Assembly: GCA_031426815.1 (NCBI GenBank)
Contig: JASJPG010000140.1
Coordinates: 1-18,344 of the forward strand
Source: PFJX01 sp031426815
GTDB lineage: Bacteria > Pseudomonadota > Gammaproteobacteria > Burkholderiales > Thiobacillaceae
Length of the DNA stretch: 18,344 bases
Direction of reading: 5' to 3'
How positions within the stretch are numbered: position 1 is the first letter of the stretch; each line of letters starts with the position of its first letter. This document shows positions 14,252-18,344 of this stretch, piece by piece. Below the pieces are notes generated by a model. The model made no database searches. It was not told the origin of the DNA and saw nothing but the letters and a program-made list of their open reading frames with translations. Position numbers and translations under genes: made by a program.

Positions 14252-17200
14252 ATGAAGATCAGGTTATTTCCGTCTTGGGCGGCCCTCGCTGCATTCCTGT
14301 TGATGGCGGCCGGCACTGCCGTGAGTGCGGACAAGTGGCGCATCGACGATTTCGCCACGCGCGACCCGGAAAAACTGCTCATGCAATCGTGGGATTCGCC
14401 CAGCTTCGGCCTCAAGGTGCGCATCCGCAGCTATCTGGCGGAAAAACATGCCGGATCGCCGCAAGGCCTGTTCGCGCAAACCTGGTTGCAGGGCCTGAAG
14501 AAGCCGGCAGACCGGGTTGGCGGATACGAACAATGCGTCGCGAAATATCCGAAATACCAGCCTTGTCTGTACAACCTGGCCGCCGACTACACCAACGAGA
14601 AACGCTTTGAAGACGCTTTGCGCCTGCGTTATCGGCTGCTCGAAATCGATCCGACTTTCTTCTCCGGCCATGTGCTGCTGCATGCCTATTCCGTACTCAA
14701 GCACGATCTCAAGCGTCCCGCCGAAGCCGATGCGTTGCTGACCAAGTACCGCGCCAAACTGGGCGACGGCTACTTGTGGGATTACATCGCGGCGGATGAT
14801 GCCAAAAAGGCGAACGACCTGGATCGGTCGCTGAGCAAATACGAAGCGGCCGTGCGCCACGACGATGCGCCGTTCGAGGCCTGGGAGGCGTTGGCCGAAC
14901 TTAAATCGGGCGACCTGTTCGACAGCCGCAAAGGCGACTCACGCCTCGATGTCGCCACCCAGGTCATGGCCGGTTTCATCGGCGCCGGCCACCGCGACGC
15001 GCGCCCCATCGCCTACCTGCGCGACAACTTCAAGAATGCGCTGGCCGGCAGCGCCGACCGACAGAAGCTGATCGACATCGAAAAGCAGTTCAGCAAAGTG
15101 CTGGCGCCGGAGTTCATCAAGTACGCCGCCTTCAACAACTACGATCTCGGCCTCGCCGCCGACTGGGTGCAGGAAAACCTGCCGGCACCCGAGGCCAACG
15201 AAGTGCCCTACGAGTTGTATGCCTGGGCCGATGCGATGATCCGCATCGAAGGCGCGACGCCGCGCGTGCTGTCCGCCTACAAGCGCGCCATCGCCAACGC
15301 CTACACGGAAGAGGACCGCAACACGCTGTTCGGTGCGATGCTCGTCGCCAACAGCGAACCCGGCTGGTGCAACCCGATGGCCGCACTGGCCGGTGAACTG
15401 GAAGCGCACTTCGCGACGCTGAAGTCACCCGAGAACCGTTTCGAACTCGCCGTGTGCAATCAGGATGCGGCGCAGGCCGCGCGTGAACTGGATCGCTATG
15501 CTGATCCAGCCAGTCCGACCTATCGCGCCGACTGGGGCCGTGTCGCCAAGTTGCGCGCGGCGGAACAGAACCGCAGCCAGTACGAGCGCGAACATCCGTT
15601 CCTGCAAAACTGGTTCAAGCAATTTGGCGACCGCATCGAGTTGCGCATCGAGTTCGCTACCGGTTCGGCGGAATTGCCCGCTTCGGCGACGCCCGACCTG
15701 AACAAACTGGCGGCGCTGCTGAAAGCGCCGGCAGCGGCGGGTTATGTGTTCGAGATCAGCGGCCATACCGACAACCGCGGCAGCGTCGAACTGAACGAAA
15801 GGCTGTCGCGCGAACGCGCCGAAGCCATCGTCGCCGGCCTGATCCGACTCGGCGTGCCCGGCGACCGTCTGCGTTCGCATGGCTACGCGTTCAGCCTGCC
15901 GCTGGCCAGCAACCAGAGCGAGGAAGGGCGCTCGCGCAATCGCCGCGTCGAGGTCCGCCCGGTCGGCACGCTGAGCGCACCGACGCTGGCGCAGAAGGGC
16001 AACCTGCCTTCCGGCAAGATCCTGCCCGTCGCGGGCGGCCGCTGGGCCATCGTCGGCGAAGGCCCCAGCTATCTGTGGGATCTGCAACACAATGCCCGGC
16101 TGACCGAATATGCCGAAGGTGCGCCGCTGTTCATCACCAAAAATGGCCGTTACCTGATTACCCGGCTGGAGGTGAAACAGATCAACGGCCTGGATAACCG
16201 CGAACTGCTGATCTACGACATCAAGAGCAGCAAGGTCGTCGCCCGCCGCATGCTGGGGCTGTCGGCCGGCTACGCGTTGAGCCCGCGCGGCGATGAGCTG
16301 GCGGTCTCGCTGAAGGAGAACGTGGCAGTGCTGTCTCTGCCCGGTCTGACCACCGCCCGTATCGCCCCTGTGGCCAGCCTGTCCTGCCTGAGCAAGGGCA
16401 TGGCCTGGCTGAACAACGGGCAGATCGCGCTATCCTGCGCCAACTATCCGAAGATCCATGTCATCGACGAAAAGTCGCTGAAATCCGTGCACGAACTGGA
16501 CGAGGTCGACTGGGTGCATTCGCTTGCCGCAACCGGTGACGGCCGCTATCTGGTCGCTGGCAACAACGGCGGCAGGCTGTACGCCTGGAAAACGGCAGAC
16601 TGGAAATTGCACGGCGAGCTGCGCGTGCCACTGGGCGTGCCGAGCACCTTGCTGGCGCGTCCCGATTCGGCCGAGGTCAGCCTTGCCGGCAACGGTAAGC
16701 AGGCGCAGCGCATCGATATCGACGCCATGCGCGTCATCGAAACCTGGGAAGAAGCCTCGCCGCAGGCCTACAGTGCCGATGGCGACACGTTGTTCCAGCT
16801 CAAAACGTCGGGTTATGCGCTGCGCAACCTGACCGATGGCGGCGTCGAAACGCTGCAACCGGAAGCGGGCAATGCCGGCGCGTATGGCGTGATGACCTTT
16901 CCCGCCTCGAACCGCATACTGATCAGCGCCTCCGAGCGCGCCGAAATCTTCGACATGACCACGTTCACCCGCGTCTACGATCTGTCGCCGCTGCATACCA
17001 GCTGGCGCCGCATCGGCGAGAACCTGCTGCAAGCCAATAGCTACAGCCCGGGAACCTGGCGTCGCTTCGATGTCGACAAGCTGCAACTGGTCGGCGAGGG
17101 CGCTTTCCCGAACAAGGAACTGATCAATAAATACCCCGATGTCTGGGGCGAGAACCTGGTCGTCGTCGATCAGCACGACAACACCGAAGGCAAGCCGGAT

Positions 17201-18344
17201 CTGCGCGCCACGATCCATCTGCTCGATATCAAGGGCGGCGGCGCGCGGCGAGTCGAGATCGAGCTGATCACCGGACAATTGCGCCTCGGCGCCTACCAGA
17301 CGCGCACGCAAATGGCGCTGTCGCCGGGCGACCGCTGGCTGGTTGTACTGCCGTCCTGGCAGGATGGCTACGGCACCGCCTGGGTCACTGCGAGCAAGGC
17401 GTACCTGATCGACACGCGCAGCGCCAAGGTGGTGCGTACCTTCTCGTTCAACAATCCGCCGGCAGGATTCGAATTCACCGGGCCGGACAGCGTCGAGTTC
17501 AAATTTGGCGGCAACGGGCTGGTCTACACCCTGCCGGACGGCAGCGAAACCAAGTCGCCGTTCGGCATCGAAACCCGGCTCGCGCTGGGCGGCGACCGCG
17601 TCGGCCTGTATCAGAGCAACGGCAATCTGTTTGTCATGCAGGGCGGCAAGTTGCACACCATGGTCGACATGCGCGACCGCCTCAGCGAAGCAGGTTATCT
17701 GCCTGGCCCCAACCTGCTGGTCGCGCGCCTGAACAACGGCGATGTGCAGATCCACGACGGCAACAGTTTCGCGCTCAAGTTCACCATCAAGATGCGCGGC
17801 AAGGGCGAGTGGATCGCTTACACGCCGGACGGCTATTTCTCCGCTTCGCTGAACGGCAGCGACGGCCTGTACTGGAACATCGGCGAGGATTACCTGCCGT
17901 TCGACGCCCTGCGCGAAAAGTTCGAACGGCCGGAACTGATCCGCCAGGCGCTCACTGGCGGCGGCGCGGTCACCCCGGCAGCCCCGGCCGCCGCCGTGAA
18001 AAAGGACAGCGTCGGCAACATGACCAATCCGGACAGCGTCAAACCCGTGCAGTTCGAGGCGGACGCTTTCTCTCCGCCGTGGGACATCCGTATCGATGGA
18101 GCGGACGAACGCCAGACCAGCGCCGAGACCGAAGCCGTCACCGTGCTGATCGAGCGCAAGCGCGCCGGCAACGAGCCCTATCAATTGCGCTTCACGCTGA
18201 ACGGCCGCGAACTCAAGGGTACGGTCGGCGCGCGCGGGCTGAAACGGGTCAGCGCCTGCGCCAGCCCCACCGGCGCGTGCGAGGAAAAACAGGTGTTCAA
18301 CGCGGAACTGCAACCCGGCGTCAACATCGTCCAGGTCAGCCTCG
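14252..18344 (+). CDS. Giant exported TPR / OmpA / beta-propeller protein, C-terminus cut by window end (possible caspase-like protein)
   Basis: The frame stays open from ATG 14252 to the window end, at least 1,364 residues. GGAG five bases upstream supports the start. Residues 1-26 are a signal peptide with cleavage after VSA. Residues about 30-440 are helical with TPR-like repeats. Residues about 462-572 are an OmpA C-terminal-type peptidoglycan-binding domain (EISGHTDNRGS, LSRERAEAIV and RSRNRRVEVRP, which keeps the usual Asp and Arg ligands). Residues about 580-1180 form a long beta-rich region with WD40/propeller-like blocks such as GRYLVAGNNGGRLYAWKTAD. GEWIAYTPDGYFSAS at about 1185-1199 and the following FERPELIRQAL match the segment that ends the propeller in many bacterial WD40-caspase proteins. 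An Ala-rich linker and an Ig-like segment (LNGREL, later LQPGVNIVQVSL) follow at the edge. In those relatives a C14 caspase-like domain comes next, so one is predicted but not seen. It is probably periplasmic and cell-wall bound. Confidence 0.85.
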   Translation, partial: MKIRLFPSWAALAAFLLMAAGTAVSADKWRIDDFATRDPEKLLMQSWDSPSFGLKVRIRSYLAEKHAGSPQGLFAQTWLQGLKKPADRVGGYEQCVAKYPKYQPCLYNLAADYTNEKRFEDALRLRYRLLEIDPTFFSGHVLLHAYSVLKHDLKRPAEADALLTKYRAKLGDGYLWDYIAADDAKKANDLDRSLSKYEAAVRHDDAPFEAWEALAELKSGDLFDSRKGDSRLDVATQVMAGFIGAGHRDARPIAYLRDNFKNALAGSADRQKLIDIEKQFSKVLAPEFIKYAAFNNYDLGLAADWVQENLPAPEANEVPYELYAWADAMIRIEGATPRVLSAYKRAIANAYTEEDRNTLFGAMLVANSEPGWCNPMAALAGELEAHFATLKSPENRFELAVCNQDAAQAARELDRYADPASPTYRADWGRVAKLRAAEQNRSQYEREHPFLQNWFKQFGDRIELRIEFATGSAELPASATPDLNKLAALLKAPAAAGYVFEISGHTDNRGSVELNERLSRERAEAIVAGLIRLGVPGDRLRSHGYAFSLPLASNQSEEGRSRNRRVEVRPVGTLSAPTLAQKGNLPSGKILPVAGGRWAIVGEGPSYLWDLQHNARLTEYAEGAPLFITKNGRYLITRLEVKQINGLDNRELLIYDIKSSKVVARRMLGLSAGYALSPRGDELAVSLKENVAVLSLPGLTTARIAPVASLSCLSKGMAWLNNGQIALSCANYPKIHVIDEKSLKSVHELDEVDWVHSLAATGDGRYLVAGNNGGRLYAWKTADWKLHGELRVPLGVPSTLLARPDSAEVSLAGNGKQAQRIDIDAMRVIETWEEASPQAYSADGDTLFQLKTSGYALRNLTDGGVETLQPEAGNAGAYGVMTFPASNRILISASERAEIFDMTTFTRVYDLSPLHTSWRRIGENLLQANSYSPGTWRRFDVDKLQLVGEGAFPNKELINKYPDVWGENLVVVDQHDNTEGKPDLRATIHLLDIKGGGARRVEIELITGQLRLGAYQTRTQMALSPGDRWLVVLPSWQDGYGTAWVTASKAYLIDTRSAKVVRTFSFNNPPAGFEFTGPDSVEFKFGGNGLVYTLPDGSETKSPFGIETRLALGGDRVGLYQSNGNLFVMQGGKLHTMVDMRDRLSEAGYLPGPNLLVARLNNGDVQIHDGNSFALKFTIKMRGKGEWIAYTPDGYFSASLNGSDGLYWNIGEDYLPFDALREKFERPELIRQALTGGGAVTPAAPAAAVKKDSVGNMTNPDSVKPVQFEADAFSPPWDIRIDGADERQTSAETEAVTVLIERKRAGNEPYQLRFTLNGRELKGTVGARGLKRVSACASPTGACEEKQVFNAELQPGVNIVQVSL

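Noticed and set aside
16430..18313. A 627-codon minus-strand open frame.
   Set aside because: It lies wholly antisense to the OmpA/propeller gene, which has a signal peptide, ribosome site and recognisable domains; the antisense product has none.

Overview
The window is GC-rich, densely coded chromosomal DNA from a Gram-negative proteobacterium. Three things point to a betaproteobacterium: the divergent darP/yjgA–pmbA pair, the codon bias, and two palindromic repeats of kinds I associate with betaproteobacterial genomes. Rhodocyclales or a relative is a guess, not something the sequence proves. I see no tRNA, rRNA, CRISPR array, transposase or phage gene.

Left part (about 226-6347, all minus strand). 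Read in the direction of transcription, it encodes a soluble histidine kinase with a degenerate HDOD-like N-terminus, then a REC-PAS-GGDEF-EAL response regulator, then an Atm1-type ABC half-transporter. The kinase and regulator look like a matched two-component pair feeding into cyclic-di-GMP turnover. The 62-base spacer between them can fold into a perfect 9-bp stem that buries the regulator's ribosome binding site. A near copy of one arm overlaps the kinase stop codon, so the spacer looks like a translational coupling or attenuation element.

Middle (6348-10651). A gap of about 400 bp carries a 132-bp palindromic repeat element. Next comes darP/yjgA (minus), which diverges from pmbA/tldE (plus). 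pmbA overlaps by one base a TRAP transporter small permease gene, and that overlaps by one base the large permease gene. No periplasmic binding-protein gene accompanies the TRAP permeases in this window.

Right part (10684-18344, plus strand). This is the most unusual section and encodes three predicted exported proteins. The first is a small tryptophan-rich protein I do not recognise. It overlaps by four bases a 981-aa VIT / vWA-like / TPR / DUF2135 (YfaP-like) protein. After a spacer holding a perfect long inverted repeat comes a very large gene that runs off the window. Its product has a signal peptide, TPR-like helices, an OmpA peptidoglycan-binding domain, a beta-propeller region, and a motif plus Ig-like segment that in other bacterial proteins lead into a caspase-like (C14) domain. 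If that domain exists beyond position 18344, the locus would encode a cell-wall-anchored, envelope-located caspase-type protein next to a VIT/vWA adhesion or scaffold protein. This is the best candidate here for an undescribed system.

The genes after pmbA are so tightly spaced that pmbA through the VIT gene may be one transcription unit, although a functional link between protease, transporter and envelope genes is not evident from sequence.
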